This document shows, in pieces, positions 48,716 through 56,139 of a stretch of 56,139 nucleotides of DNA. Made by a program: the position numbers and the translations under genes. How positions within the stretch are numbered: the first letter of the stretch is position 1; every line of letters begins with the position of its first letter. The stretch comes from Pseudomonas defluvii (GTDB lineage: Bacteria; Pseudomonadota; Gammaproteobacteria; Pseudomonadales; Pseudomonadaceae). Below the pieces are notes generated by a model. It was not told the DNA's origin. It did no database searches and worked only from the letters and a program-made list of their open reading frames with translations. The stretch covers positions 1-56,139 of the forward strand of contig NZ_MBPN01000026.1 of the NCBI RefSeq assembly GCF_001695625.1, written 5' to 3'.

Positions 48716-48727
48716 GCTTATCCCCCC

Positions 48728-49120
48728 TTAGAACACAGTGCAGAGAACTTCGCCGCCGACACCGGCAGCGCGCGCAGCACGATCAGTCATCACACCTTTG
48801 TTGGTGGAGACGATAGACACGCCCAGACCGCCACGTACTTTCGGCAGTTCTTCGACGGACTTGTACTGACGCAGGCCTGGACGACTTACGCGCTTGACTT
48901 CTTCGATGACTGGACGGCCTTCGAAGTATTTCAGCTCGATGGACAGCGACGGTTTAACTTCGCTGCTGACCTGGTAACCCGCGATGTAACCTTCGTCTTT
49001 CAGAACTTTGGCTACAGCCACCTTCAGGGTAGAAGAAGGCATGCTTACGACGGACTTTTCAGCCATCTGGGCATTACGGATTCGAGTTAGCATGTCCGCT
49101 AACGGGTCCTGCATACTCAT
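48728..49120 (-). CDS. rpsH: 30S ribosomal protein S8
   Basis: A 130-residue protein with [20 protein letters not shown] and the end [20 protein letters not shown]. In E. coli S8 represses the spc operon at rplE. The ATG at 49120 is used; 49114 is a second possibility. A strong hairpin lies between it and rpsN. Confidence 0.98.
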   Translation of the reverse strand: MSMQDPLADMLTRIRNAQMAEKSVVSMPSSTLKVAVAKVLKDEGYIAGYQVSSEVKPSLSIELKYFEGRPVIEEVKRVSRPGLRQYKSVEELPKVRGGLGVSIVSTNKGVMTDRAARAAGVGGEVLCTVF

Positions 49121-49233
49121 GGGCTAGACGCTCCTGATACAAGAATAATTAGCCTTTCGGCTACTACAGACACCCGAACGACCCAGGAAAAACCCGGGCT
49201 CAGGTGAGCCGGTCATTCTAGACACATCCCAGA

Positions 49234-49267
49234 AACGAAACAAGCCCCATAAGGGGCTTGTTTCGTT
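49234..49267 (-). terminator. terminator-like hairpin inside the spc operon (rpsN-rpsH)
   Basis: AACGAAACAAGCCCC pairs perfectly over 15 bp with GGGGCTTGTTTCGTT around a four-base loop, in the 206-base gap between rpsN and rpsH. On the minus strand it is followed by TCTGGG, so the T tract lies in the stem itself. It resembles a terminator, attenuator or RNase III processing site. The rest of the gap shows no gene. Confidence 0.7.
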
Positions 49268-49326
49268 GCCAGGTCACCGGCGGTCGGAAGATTGCTCCTC
49301 CTCCGCCAGGACACTGTCGGCACGTC

Positions 49327-49632
49327 TTACCAGCTGGCTTTAACCAGACCTGGGACGTCACCGCGCATTGCTGCTTCACGCAGCTTGTTACGGCCCAGGC
49401 CGAACTTGCGGTAAACGCCGTGTGGACGGCCGGTGATGCGGCAGCGGTTACGCATGCGCGAGGCGCTTGCGTCACGTGGCTGCTTCTGCAGAGCTACAGC
49501 TGCTGCCCAACGCTCTTCTGGAGTTGCATTCAGATTAACGATGGTAGCTTTGAGCTCAGCACGCTTCTTGGCGTATTTAGCAACCGTGAGCTGACGCTTC
49601 AGCTCGCGGTTTTTCATGCTCTTCTTGGCCAT
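49327..49632 (-). CDS. rpsN: 30S ribosomal protein S14
   Basis: A 101-residue protein of the zinc-free (C-minus) long form, beginning [20 protein letters not shown] and ending [12 protein letters not shown], with [19 protein letters not shown]. The ATG at 49632 is the family start; the frame upstream overlaps rplE. Confidence 0.97.
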   Translation of the reverse strand: MAKKSMKNRELKRQLTVAKYAKKRAELKATIVNLNATPEERWAAAVALQKQPRDASASRMRNRCRITGRPHGVYRKFGLGRNKLREAAMRGDVPGLVKASW

Positions 49633-49645
49633 TTTCCTACTCCAA

Positions 49646-50185
49646 TCAGTTGCGGAACGGGAATTTGAAAGCACGCAGCAGGGCGCGACCTTCGTCATCC
49701 GTACGAGCAGTAGTGGTCAGGGTAATGTCCAGACCGCGGAGAGCATCGATCTTGTCGTAATCGATTTCCGGGAAGATGATCTGCTCTTTCACGCCCATGC
49801 TGTAGTTGCCACGACCATCGAAGGACTTGGCATTCAGGCCGCGGAAGTCGCGAACCCGAGGCAGGGAGATCGCCAGCAGGCGGTCCAGGAATTCGTACAT
49901 ACGATCGCGGCGCAGAGTAACTTTAACGCCAATCGGCCAGCCCTCACGGACTTTGAAGCCCGCGATGGATTTCCGTGCGAAAGTCACAACGGCTTTTTGA
50001 CCGGTGATCTTTTCCAGGTCAGCAACAGCGTGCTCGATGACTTTTTTGTCGCCGATCGCTTCGCCCAGACCCATGTTCAGGGTGATTTTGGTAACGCGCG
50101 GAACTTCCATCACGTTCGCCAGCTTAAGTTCTTCCTTAAGCTTGGGAGCGATTTCCTTCCGATAAATCTCTTTCAGTCGTGCCAT
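49646..50185 (-). CDS. rplE: 50S ribosomal protein L5
   Basis: A 179-residue 5S rRNA-binding protein with [33 protein letters not shown] and [15 protein letters not shown], ending [13 protein letters not shown]. It lies 13 bases before rpsN. Confidence 0.98.
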   Translation of the reverse strand: MARLKEIYRKEIAPKLKEELKLANVMEVPRVTKITLNMGLGEAIGDKKVIEHAVADLEKITGQKAVVTFARKSIAGFKVREGWPIGVKVTLRRDRMYEFLDRLLAISLPRVRDFRGLNAKSFDGRGNYSMGVKEQIIFPEIDYDKIDALRGLDITLTTTARTDDEGRALLRAFKFPFRN

Positions 50186-50205
50186 GGTCTTCTACCTAGC
50201 AGTGT

Positions 50206-50520
50206 TCAAGCATCAACCGCTTTTTGGGTCGACTTGAAGACACGAATTTTTTTGCCTTCTTCTACTTTGAAACCAACGCGGTCAGCCTTGTTGGTTTCGC
50301 CGTTGAAAATGGCGACGTTGGAAGCGTGCAGTGGCGCTTCTTTCTCGACGATACCGCCTTGTACGCCCGACATAGGGTTAGGCTTGGTATGACGCTTCAC
50401 CAGGTTGATCCCACCAACGACCAGACGGTCGTCAGCGAGCACCTTCAGCACCTTACCGCGCTTACCTTTGTCTTTGCCGGCGATCACGATGATCTCGTCG
50501 TCACGACGAATCTTTTGCAT
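50206..50520 (-). CDS. rplX: 50S ribosomal protein L24
   Basis: A 104-residue protein with the KOW motif [20 protein letters not shown] and [13 protein letters not shown]. It is an assembly initiator of the large subunit. Confidence 0.98.
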   Translation of the reverse strand: MQKIRRDDEIIVIAGKDKGKRGKVLKVLADDRLVVGGINLVKRHTKPNPMSGVQGGIVEKEAPLHASNVAIFNGETNKADRVGFKVEEGKKIRVFKSTQKAVDA

Positions 50521-50531
50521 GTCGGATCTCC

Positions 50532-50900
50532 TTACAGCACTTCTGGGGCGAGCGAGACGATCTTCATGAACTTCTCAGTACGAAGTTCACGGGTCACTGG
50601 CCCAAAGATACGGGTGCCGATTGGCTCTTGCTTGTTGTTCAACAGAACAGCAGCGTTGCCATCAAAGCGGATAATCGAACCATCGGCACGGCGAACGCCG
50701 TGACGGGTGCGGACTACAACAGCAGTCATCACCTGGCCCTTTTTCACTTTACCGCGAGGAATTGCTTCCTTGACGGTTACTTTGATGATGTCACCGATAC
50801 CGGCGTAACGACGGTGGGAACCGCCGAGCACCTTGATGCACATGACGCGACGAGCGCCGCTGTTATCGGCCACATCGAGCATGGATTGAGTCTGAATCAT
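50532..50900 (-). CDS. rplN: 50S ribosomal protein L14
   Basis: A 122-residue protein beginning [20 protein letters not shown], with [19 protein letters not shown]. It forms an intersubunit bridge. In E. coli it is the first spc gene; here the 23-base gap from rpsQ leaves little room for a promoter. Confidence 0.98.
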   Translation of the reverse strand: MIQTQSMLDVADNSGARRVMCIKVLGGSHRRYAGIGDIIKVTVKEAIPRGKVKKGQVMTAVVVRTRHGVRRADGSIIRFDGNAAVLLNNKQEPIGTRIFGPVTRELRTEKFMKIVSLAPEVL

Positions 50901-50923
50901 AAAATTTCTCCGACCCTTAGCCC

Positions 50924-51190
50924 TTAGACTTCAACAGCGCGTTCGAGAACTTCAACCAGTGCCCAGGACTTGGTCTTGGCCAGCGGACGGGTCTCGCGAA
51001 TGGAGACCTTGTCGCCGATGTGGCACTGATTGGTTTCGTCGTGCGCGTGCAGCTTAGTCGAACGCTTAACGTATTTACCGTAGATCGGGTGCTTAACGCG
51101 ACGCTCGATCAGTACGGTGATGGTCTTGTCCATTTTGTCGCTGACGACACGGCCAGTCAGCGTACGGACGGTTTTTTCAGCTTCAGCCAT
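50924..51190 (-). CDS. rpsQ: 30S ribosomal protein S17
   Basis: An 88-residue protein beginning [20 protein letters not shown], with [12 protein letters not shown] and [20 protein letters not shown]. The ATG at 51190 is the family start; 51196 adds two residues. Confidence 0.97.
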   Translation of the reverse strand: MAEAEKTVRTLTGRVVSDKMDKTITVLIERRVKHPIYGKYVKRSTKLHAHDETNQCHIGDKVSIRETRPLAKTKSWALVEVLERAVEV

Positions 51191-51192
51191 GA

Positions 51193-51384
51193 TCACTTAC
51201 CTGCCTGCTGGTTGAGCACAGTTTTCACGCGAGCGATGTCACGCTTAACTTGCGAGAGCAGGTGCGACTGCCCCAACTGGCCAGTTGCTTTCTGCATGCG
51301 CAGATTGAACTGGTCGCGCAGCAAGCCGAGCAGTTGCTCGTTCAGTTGCTGTGCTGATTTGTCACGAAGTTCATTCGCTTTCAT
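51193..51384 (-). CDS. rpmC: 50S ribosomal protein L29
   Basis: A 63-residue helical protein, [19 protein letters not shown]..., with [12 protein letters not shown]. The ATG shares one base with the rplP stop (TGATG). It lies at the polypeptide exit. Confidence 0.97.
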   Translation of the reverse strand: MKANELRDKSAQQLNEQLLGLLRDQFNLRMQKATGQLGQSHLLSQVKRDIARVKTVLNQQAGK

Positions 51385-51797
51385 CACATCACCGTCCGCT
51401 TAACAAAGGAGGTGGCGAGAGGCAGCTTTGCAGCCGCCAAGGCGAATGCCTCACGCGCCAGCTCTTCAGAAACACCCTCGATCTCGTACAGGACTTTGCC
51501 TGGCTGGATCTGGGCAACCCAGTACTCCACGGAACCCTTACCTTTACCCATCCGCACTTCGAGAGGCTTCTTGGAGATCGGCTTGTCCGGGAATACACGG
51601 ATCCAGATCTTGCCGCCACGTTTTACGTGACGAGTCAGAGCACGACGTGCCGACTCGATCTGGCGAGCGGTGAGACGACCGCGAGCAACAGCTTTCAGAG
51701 CAAATTCGCCGAAGCTGACTTTGCTACCGCGCAGTGCCAGACCACGGTTGTGGCCGGTCATCTGCTTGCGGAATTTTGTACGCTTTGGTTGCAACAT
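51384..51797 (-). CDS. rplP: 50S ribosomal protein L16
   Basis: A 137-residue protein beginning [20 protein letters not shown], with [20 protein letters not shown]. It helps place the A-site tRNA. It overlaps rpmC by one base. Confidence 0.98.
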
Positions 51798-51809
51798 TTG
51801 GCGTACCCC

Positions 51810-52496
51810 TTACTTAGCAGCTTTTTTACGAGGCGCTGGTGCTTGTGGTTTCAGTTCTTCTTGGCGACCACCGATAACTTCGCCTTTGAAGATCCAAACC
51901 TTGACACCGATCACACCATAAGTGGTGTGAGCTTCGTAGGTGGCATAGTCGATATCGGCACGCAGGGTGTGCAGTGGCACACGACCTTCGCGATACCATT
52001 CAGTACGTGCGATTTCAGCACCGCCGAGACGACCGCTCACTTGGATTTTGATGCCTTTGGCACCAATACGCATGGCGTTCTGTACAGCGCGCTTCATGGC
52101 GCGACGGAACATCACACGACGCTCCAGCTGCTGAGCTACGCTCTGAGCAACCAGCATACCGTCGAGTTCCGGCTTGCGGATCTCTTCGATATTGATGTGC
52201 ACAGGCACACCCATTTGCTTGGTCAGGTCCTGACGCAGTTTTTCAACATCCTCACCTTTCTTCCCGATAACGATACCTGGACGAGCGGTGTGGATGGTGA
52301 TGCGTGCAGTTTGGGCCGGACGATGGATATCGATACGGCTAACGGACGCGCTTTTTAGTTTGTCTTGGAGATACTCACGCACGTTCAGATCTGCGAGCAA
52401 ATAGTCCGCATAAGTCCGACCGTCTGCATACCAGACGGAGGTGTGCTCCTTGACGATTCCCAGGCGAATGCCAGTGGGATGTACTTTCTGACCCAT
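51810..52496 (-). CDS. rpsC: 30S ribosomal protein S3
   Basis: A 228-residue protein beginning [20 protein letters not shown], with the KH domain ([20 protein letters not shown]) and a basic tail KAAK. The ATG at 52496 is the family start; the frame upstream overlaps rplV. Confidence 0.98.
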   Translation of the reverse strand: MGQKVHPTGIRLGIVKEHTSVWYADGRTYADYLLADLNVREYLQDKLKSASVSRIDIHRPAQTARITIHTARPGIVIGKKGEDVEKLRQDLTKQMGVPVHINIEEIRKPELDGMLVAQSVAQQLERRVMFRRAMKRAVQNAMRIGAKGIKIQVSGRLGGAEIARTEWYREGRVPLHTLRADIDYATYEAHTTYGVIGVKVWIFKGEVIGGRQEELKPQAPAPRKKAAK

Positions 52497-52509
52497 CTGA
52501 TCGACTCCG

Positions 52510-52842
52510 TTACTTGTCCGCAACCTTGACAGTGATATGGCAAGACCGCTTGACGATGCGATCAGCGCGGCCTTTGGCACGCGGCATGATACGCTTCAGC
52601 GAACGCCCTTCGTTGACGAAAACGGTGGAGACCTTCAGGTCATCAACGTCTGCGCCTTCGTTATGCTCGGCGTTGGCTACGGCCGACTCGAGGACTTTCT
52701 TCATGATTTCAGCGGCTTTCTTGCTGCTGAAGGCCAACAGGTTGAGCGCTTCGCCCACCTTCTTCCCGCGGATCTGGTCGGCGACCAAGCGGGCTTTCTG
52801 GGCGGAGATGCGAGCGCCCGACAACTTAGCGGCTACTTCCAT
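52510..52842 (-). CDS. rplV: 50S ribosomal protein L22
   Basis: A 110-residue protein with [20 protein letters not shown] and the beta-hairpin segment [16 protein letters not shown] that lines the exit tunnel. Confidence 0.98.
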
Positions 52843-52853
52843 TTCCTTACCCC

Positions 52854-53129
52854 TTAACGCTTGGCTTTCTTGTCAGCCACGTGCCCGCGGTAGGTGCGGG
52901 TACCGGCGAACTCGCCCAGTTTATGGCCGACCATGTCTTCGTTCACGAGAACTGGGACGTGTTGGCGACCGTTGTGTACCGCGATGGTCAAACCGACCAT
53001 TTGTGGCAGGATCATGGAACGGCGCGACCAGGTTTTAACTGGTTTGCGATCGTTCTTTTCCGCCGCCACTTCGATCTTCTTCAGTAGGTGAAGATCAATA
53101 AAAGGACCTTTTTTCAGAGAACGTGGCAC
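52854..53129 (-). CDS. rpsS: 30S ribosomal protein S19
   Basis: A 91-residue protein, [18 protein letters not shown]..., with [20 protein letters not shown] and [15 protein letters not shown]. The start codon is GTG. It lies between rplB and rplV. Confidence 0.98.
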
Positions 53130-53145
53130 TGTCGTATCCCTCTAT

Positions 53146-53970
53146 TTACTTGCGACGACGGACGATCATATTGTCGGTACGCTTATTACCACGAGTCTTA
53201 GCACCCTTAGTCGGGAAGCCCCATGGCGATACCGGATGACGACCACCGGAGGTACGACCTTCACCACCACCGTGCGGGTGGTCAACCGGGTTCATGGCAA
53301 CACCACGAACGGTTGGGCGAACGCCACGCCAGCGTTTAGCACCAGCTTTACCCAGCGAACGCAGGCTGTGCTCGGAGTTCGAGACTTCACCCAGGGTCGC
53401 ACGGCATTCAGCCAGGACTTTACGCATTTCACCAGAGCGCAGACGCAGGGTCACGTAGACACCTTCGCGAGCGATCAGCTGAGCCGAAGCACCAGCGGAA
53501 CGAGCGATTTGTGCACCTTTGCCCGGCTTCAGTTCGATGCCGTGAATGGTGCTACCCACTGGGATGTTACGCAGCTGCAGGGAGTTGCCTGGCTTGATTG
53601 GAGCCAGAGCACCTGCGATCAGCTGGTCGCCAGCACTCACGCCTTTAGGGGCGATGATGTAGCGGCGCTCGCCGTCTGCATAGCACAGCAGTGCGATGTG
53701 AGCAGTACGGTTTGGATCGTATTCAATACGCTCGACAGTGGCGGCGATGCCGTCCTTGTCGTTGCGACGGAAGTCGACCATACGGTAATGCTGCTTATGA
53801 CCACCACCTACGTGACGAGTAGTGATGCGGCCATTGTTGTTACGACCACCAGTCTTCGATTTCTTCTCGAGCAGCGGTGCGTGAGGAGCGCCTTTATGCA
53901 GCTCCTGGTTGACCACCTTGACCACGAAACGGCGGCCAGGGGAAGTCGGTTTGCATTTAACGATTGCCAT
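53146..53970 (-). CDS. rplB: 50S ribosomal protein L2
   Basis: A 274-residue protein beginning [19 protein letters not shown], with [15 protein letters not shown] and the C-terminal [19 protein letters not shown] that contains the His near the peptidyl transferase centre. Confidence 0.98.
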   Translation of the reverse strand: MAIVKCKPTSPGRRFVVKVVNQELHKGAPHAPLLEKKSKTGGRNNNGRITTRHVGGGHKQHYRMVDFRRNDKDGIAATVERIEYDPNRTAHIALLCYADGERRYIIAPKGVSAGDQLIAGALAPIKPGNSLQLRNIPVGSTIHGIELKPGKGAQIARSAGASAQLIAREGVYVTLRLRSGEMRKVLAECRATLGEVSNSEHSLRSLGKAGAKRWRGVRPTVRGVAMNPVDHPHGGGEGRTSGGRHPVSPWGFPTKGAKTRGNKRTDNMIVRRRK

Positions 53971-53984
53971 GATGCACCCCTTCC

Positions 53985-54284
53985 TTACTCAGCACTGCTG
54001 CTGAAATCGAGATCTTGGCCTGGCTGAAGGGATACGATCGCCTTCTTCCAGTCATTGCGCTTGCCCAGACCACGAGCGGTGCGCTTGGTCTTACCCAGAA
54101 CGTTCACGGTAGTGACGTTCTCGACCTTGACACCGAACAGACCTTCGACAGCCTTCTTGATTTCCAGCTTGGTTGCATCAGTAGCAACCTTGAATACGAA
54201 CTGGCCTTTCTTCTCAGCCAGAACCGTGGCCTTCTCGGAAACGTGCGGGCCAAGTAGAACTTTAAATACGCGTTCCTGGTTCAT
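53985..54284 (-). CDS. rplW: 50S ribosomal protein L23
   Basis: A 99-residue protein with [20 protein letters not shown] and [20 protein letters not shown]. It forms the docking site for trigger factor and SRP. It overlaps rplD by four bases. Confidence 0.98.
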   Translation of the reverse strand: MNQERVFKVLLGPHVSEKATVLAEKKGQFVFKVATDATKLEIKKAVEGLFGVKVENVTTVNVLGKTKRTARGLGKRNDWKKAIVSLQPGQDLDFSSSAE

Positions 54285-54883
54285 CCCAGCAGCTCCTCGA
54301 ATTTCTTCACGGCCGACACAGTGATCAACACTTTGTCGTATGCGATCAGACTGACCGGATCGGAACCTTGTACGTCACGTACATCGACGTGCGGCAGGTT
54401 GCGAGCAGCCAGGTACAGATTCTGATCAACAGCCTCAGAAACGATCAGTACGTCGGTCAGACCCATACCGTTCAGCTTGTTCAGCAGGTCTTTGGTTTTC
54501 GGTGCTTCAACAGCGAAGTCCTGAACCACGACCAGACGGTCGGTACGCACCAGCTCAGCGAGGATGGAGCGCAGTGCTGCGCGGTACATCTTCTTGTTGA
54601 GCTTCTGCGAGTGATCCTGAGGACGAGCTGCGAAAGTGGTACCGCCGCCACGCCAGATTGGGCTACGGATAGTACCGGCACGAGCACGGCCAGTACCTTT
54701 CTGACGCCATGGGCGCTTACCGCCACCAGCAACGTCGGAACGGGTTTTCTGCTGCTTGGTACCTTGACGGCCGCCAGCCATGTAGGCCACGACTGCTTGG
54801 TGAACCAGCGTCTCGTTGAATTCGCCGCCGAAAGTCAGTTCGGAAACTTCGATCGCTTGAGCGTCATTTACATTTAGTTGCAT
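54281..54883 (-). CDS. rplD: 50S ribosomal protein L4
   Basis: A 200-residue protein with the tunnel loop [20 protein letters not shown] and [14 protein letters not shown]. In E. coli L4 also represses the S10 operon; the leader here is short, so the same mechanism cannot be assumed. Confidence 0.98.
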   Translation of the reverse strand: MQLNVNDAQAIEVSELTFGGEFNETLVHQAVVAYMAGGRQGTKQQKTRSDVAGGGKRPWRQKGTGRARAGTIRSPIWRGGGTTFAARPQDHSQKLNKKMYRAALRSILAELVRTDRLVVVQDFAVEAPKTKDLLNKLNGMGLTDVLIVSEAVDQNLYLAARNLPHVDVRDVQGSDPVSLIAYDKVLITVSAVKKFEELLG

Positions 54884-54895
54884 GTCAGCTTCCCC

Positions 54896-55531
54896 TTAAC
54901 CGCGAGCCTTGGCAGCCGGACGCACAACCAGATCGCCGCCAGTAGCGCCAGGAACGGCACCCTTGACCAGCAACAGATTGCGTTCAGCGTCGACGCGCAC
55001 TACTTCGAGGGACTGAACGGTCACGCGCTCGGCGCCCATATGACCGGACATTTTTTTGCCCTTGAATACACGACCAGGAGTCTGGCACTGGCCGATAGAG
55101 CCCGGGACGCGGTGGGAAACGGAGTTACCGTGGGTGTTATCTTGACCGCGGAAATTCCAACGCTTGATGGTACCGGCAAAGCCTTTACCTTTGGACTGAC
55201 CGGTAACATCTACCAGTTGGCCTGCAGCGAAGAGTTCAGCATTGATCAAGTCGCCAGCCTGGTACTCGCCTTCTTCAAGGCGGAATTCCCAGACACCGCG
55301 ACCAGCGGCAACGTTCGCTTTAGCGAAGTGACCTGCCTGAGCAGCAGTCACGCGCGAAGCACGACGCTCACCTACAGTGACTTGCACTGCACGATAGCCA
55401 TCGGTTTCTTCAGTTTTGAACTGGGTGACGCGATTCGGCTCGATCTCAATGACCGTGACCGGAATGGAGACACCTTCTTCGGTGAAAATACGGGTCATAC
55501 CGCATTTACGACCGACTACACCAATAGTCAT
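54896..55531 (-). CDS. rplC: 50S ribosomal protein L3
   Basis: A 211-residue protein beginning [20 protein letters not shown], with [20 protein letters not shown] and [20 protein letters not shown]. The Gln in the [11 protein letters not shown] loop is the one methylated by PrmB in E. coli. The ATG at 55531 is the family start. Confidence 0.98.
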   Translation of the reverse strand: MTIGVVGRKCGMTRIFTEEGVSIPVTVIEIEPNRVTQFKTEETDGYRAVQVTVGERRASRVTAAQAGHFAKANVAAGRGVWEFRLEEGEYQAGDLINAELFAAGQLVDVTGQSKGKGFAGTIKRWNFRGQDNTHGNSVSHRVPGSIGQCQTPGRVFKGKKMSGHMGAERVTVQSLEVVRVDAERNLLLVKGAVPGATGGDLVVRPAAKARG

Positions 55532-55598
55532 GTTGTAAACCTCATGAGTGTACGGGGCTTTCACCCGCTATGGCCGCCCATTTCAGAGCGTTACACGA

Positions 55599-55616
55599 CT
55601 AAGACCCGAGTCTTAG
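55599..55616 (-). other. small perfect hairpin overlapping the rpsJ stop
   Basis: CTAAGAC/GTCTTAG pairs around CCGA, covering the rpsJ stop codon (55613-55615) and the start of the 81-base gap before rplC. It is too small and lacks a T run for a terminator. Confidence 0.4.
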
Positions 55617-55924
55617 CCGAGGCTGATCTGCACTTCCACACCTGCCGCAAGATCAAGCTTCATAAGTGCATCAACGGTTTTATCCGTTGGCTGGACGATG
55701 TCCAGTACGCGCTTATGAGTACGGATCTCGTACTGGTCACGCGCGTCTTTGTTGACGTGCGGGGAGACCAGAACGGTGAACCGCTCTTTACGGGTAGGCA
55801 GTGGAATTGGACCACGCACTTGAGCACCAGTACGTTTCGCGGTTTCCACGATTTCCTGGGTGGATTGGTCGATCAGGCGATGGTCAAAAGCCTTCAACCT
55901 GATACGGATTTGCTGATTTTGCAT
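55613..55924 (-). CDS. rpsJ: 30S ribosomal protein S10 (NusE)
   Basis: A 103-residue protein, [19 protein letters not shown]..., with [20 protein letters not shown]. Besides its ribosomal role, S10 pairs with NusB in antitermination; nusB is at 12612-13112. It is the first gene of the S10 operon behind a strong promoter. Confidence 0.98.
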
Positions 55925-55987
55925 TGGATTTCAGACTCCAGGCTGCTATTCCCACCGGGCGCACTACGCCCGTTAAAAGGAGGCGTG

Positions 55988-56016
55988 ATTCTATAGACGC
56001 CCCAGTTGGGTGTCAA
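55988..56016 (-). promoter_or_regulatory. sigma70 promoter of the S10-spc-alpha superoperon
   Basis: On the minus strand TTGACA (56011-56016) and TAGAAT (55988-55993) are separated by exactly 17 bases. The -35 is perfect and the -10 differs at one base. Transcription would start near 55981, leaving a leader of about 57 bases with a small hairpin (GGGCG/CGCCC). It lies just after the tuf terminator. Confidence 0.8.
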
Positions 56017-56022
56017 CCCAAT

Positions 56023-56053
56023 AAAAAAAGCCCCCGCTGAGCGGGGGCTTTTC
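56023..56053 (-). terminator. rho-independent terminator of tuf
   Basis: AAAAGCCCCCGCT/AGCGGGGGCTTTT is a strong stem with almost no loop, with a run of seven T on the minus strand. It separates tuf from the S10 promoter. Confidence 0.9.
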
Positions 56054-56066
56054 AAAGCATCGAATA

Positions 56067-56139
56067 TTACTCGATGATTTTGGCTACGACGCCAGCGCCG
56101 ACGGTACGACCGCCTTCACGGATAGCGAAACGCAGACCA
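56067..56139 (-). CDS. tuf: elongation factor Tu, C-terminal end (partial)
   Basis: The last 23 residues, GLRFAIREGGRTVGAGVVAK then IIE, and the TAA stop are present; the rest lies beyond the right edge. This is the conserved C-terminus of EF-Tu, which brings aminoacyl-tRNA to the ribosome. Its place before rpsJ fits the str operon order. Confidence 0.95.
   Translation of the reverse strand, partial: GLRFAIREGGRTVGAGVVAKIIE

Noticed and set aside
1..56139. CRISPR arrays, insertion sequences, prophage or integrase genes
   Set aside because: No regularly spaced repeats, transposase, integrase or phage structural genes were seen anywhere in the window.

Overview
The window is a 56 kb piece of a Pseudomonas chromosome, most probably from the P. 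putida group. This rests on GC-rich coding, the gene order (uvrA, katA and ribosomal genes next to a selenocysteine formate dehydrogenase, oprG and the rib-nusB-thiL-pgpA cluster), and protein sequences that read like P. putida orthologues. That placement is from recognition, not from a search. No insertion sequence, prophage, CRISPR array or rRNA gene is visible. The only tRNA gene is tRNA-Sec.

Layout. 1-2000: a probable 3' end of a plus-strand gene with its terminator, a small exported protein, and the RNA ligase RtcB. 2007-5731: three tightly packed minus-strand genes (MBOAT acyltransferase, membrane-anchored SGNH protein, SGNH lipoprotein) that look like a PatA/PatB/Ape1-type envelope O-acetylation and de-acetylation module. 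5962-9153: xseB-ispA-dxs on the plus strand (isoprenoid precursors). 9217-17091: a long minus-strand run of riboflavin synthesis and housekeeping genes (nrdR, ribD, ribE, a RibB with a degenerate RibA domain, ribH, nusB, thiL, pgpA, a solute-binding protein, ribA, a membrane protein). 17198-19207: plus-strand lipoprotein, methyltransferase and CnoX. 19252-23598: a small unknown gene, then a Zur-box-preceded zinc-type locus (DUF2796 protein, ABC ATPase, FtsX-like permease, DUF3299 protein), then oprG behind an ANR-like box.

23647-34666 is a continuous minus-strand selenium block. The alpha subunit of formate dehydrogenase carries an in-frame UGA (Sec197) followed by a SECIS hairpin, and it is followed by the beta and gamma subunits, FdhE, SelA, SelB and tRNA-Sec. 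The decoding apparatus therefore sits directly downstream of its client. Two sugar-nucleotide SDR genes follow. 35050-39927: ssb and a YajR-like MFS gene diverge from uvrA. 39986-42054: a ferritin lacking the haem Met52, and catalase katA with a perfect ANR-type palindrome upstream.

42227-56139: the S10-spc-alpha ribosomal protein superoperon on the minus strand, from rpsJ to rplQ, including secY, rpmJ and rpoA. A strong sigma70-type promoter lies between it and the 3' end of tuf. A 15-bp perfect hairpin lies inside it between rpsN and rpsH. The most promising points for follow-up are the PatA/PatB/Ape1-like module, the Sec block, the Zur-linked zinc locus and the internal ribosomal-operon hairpin.
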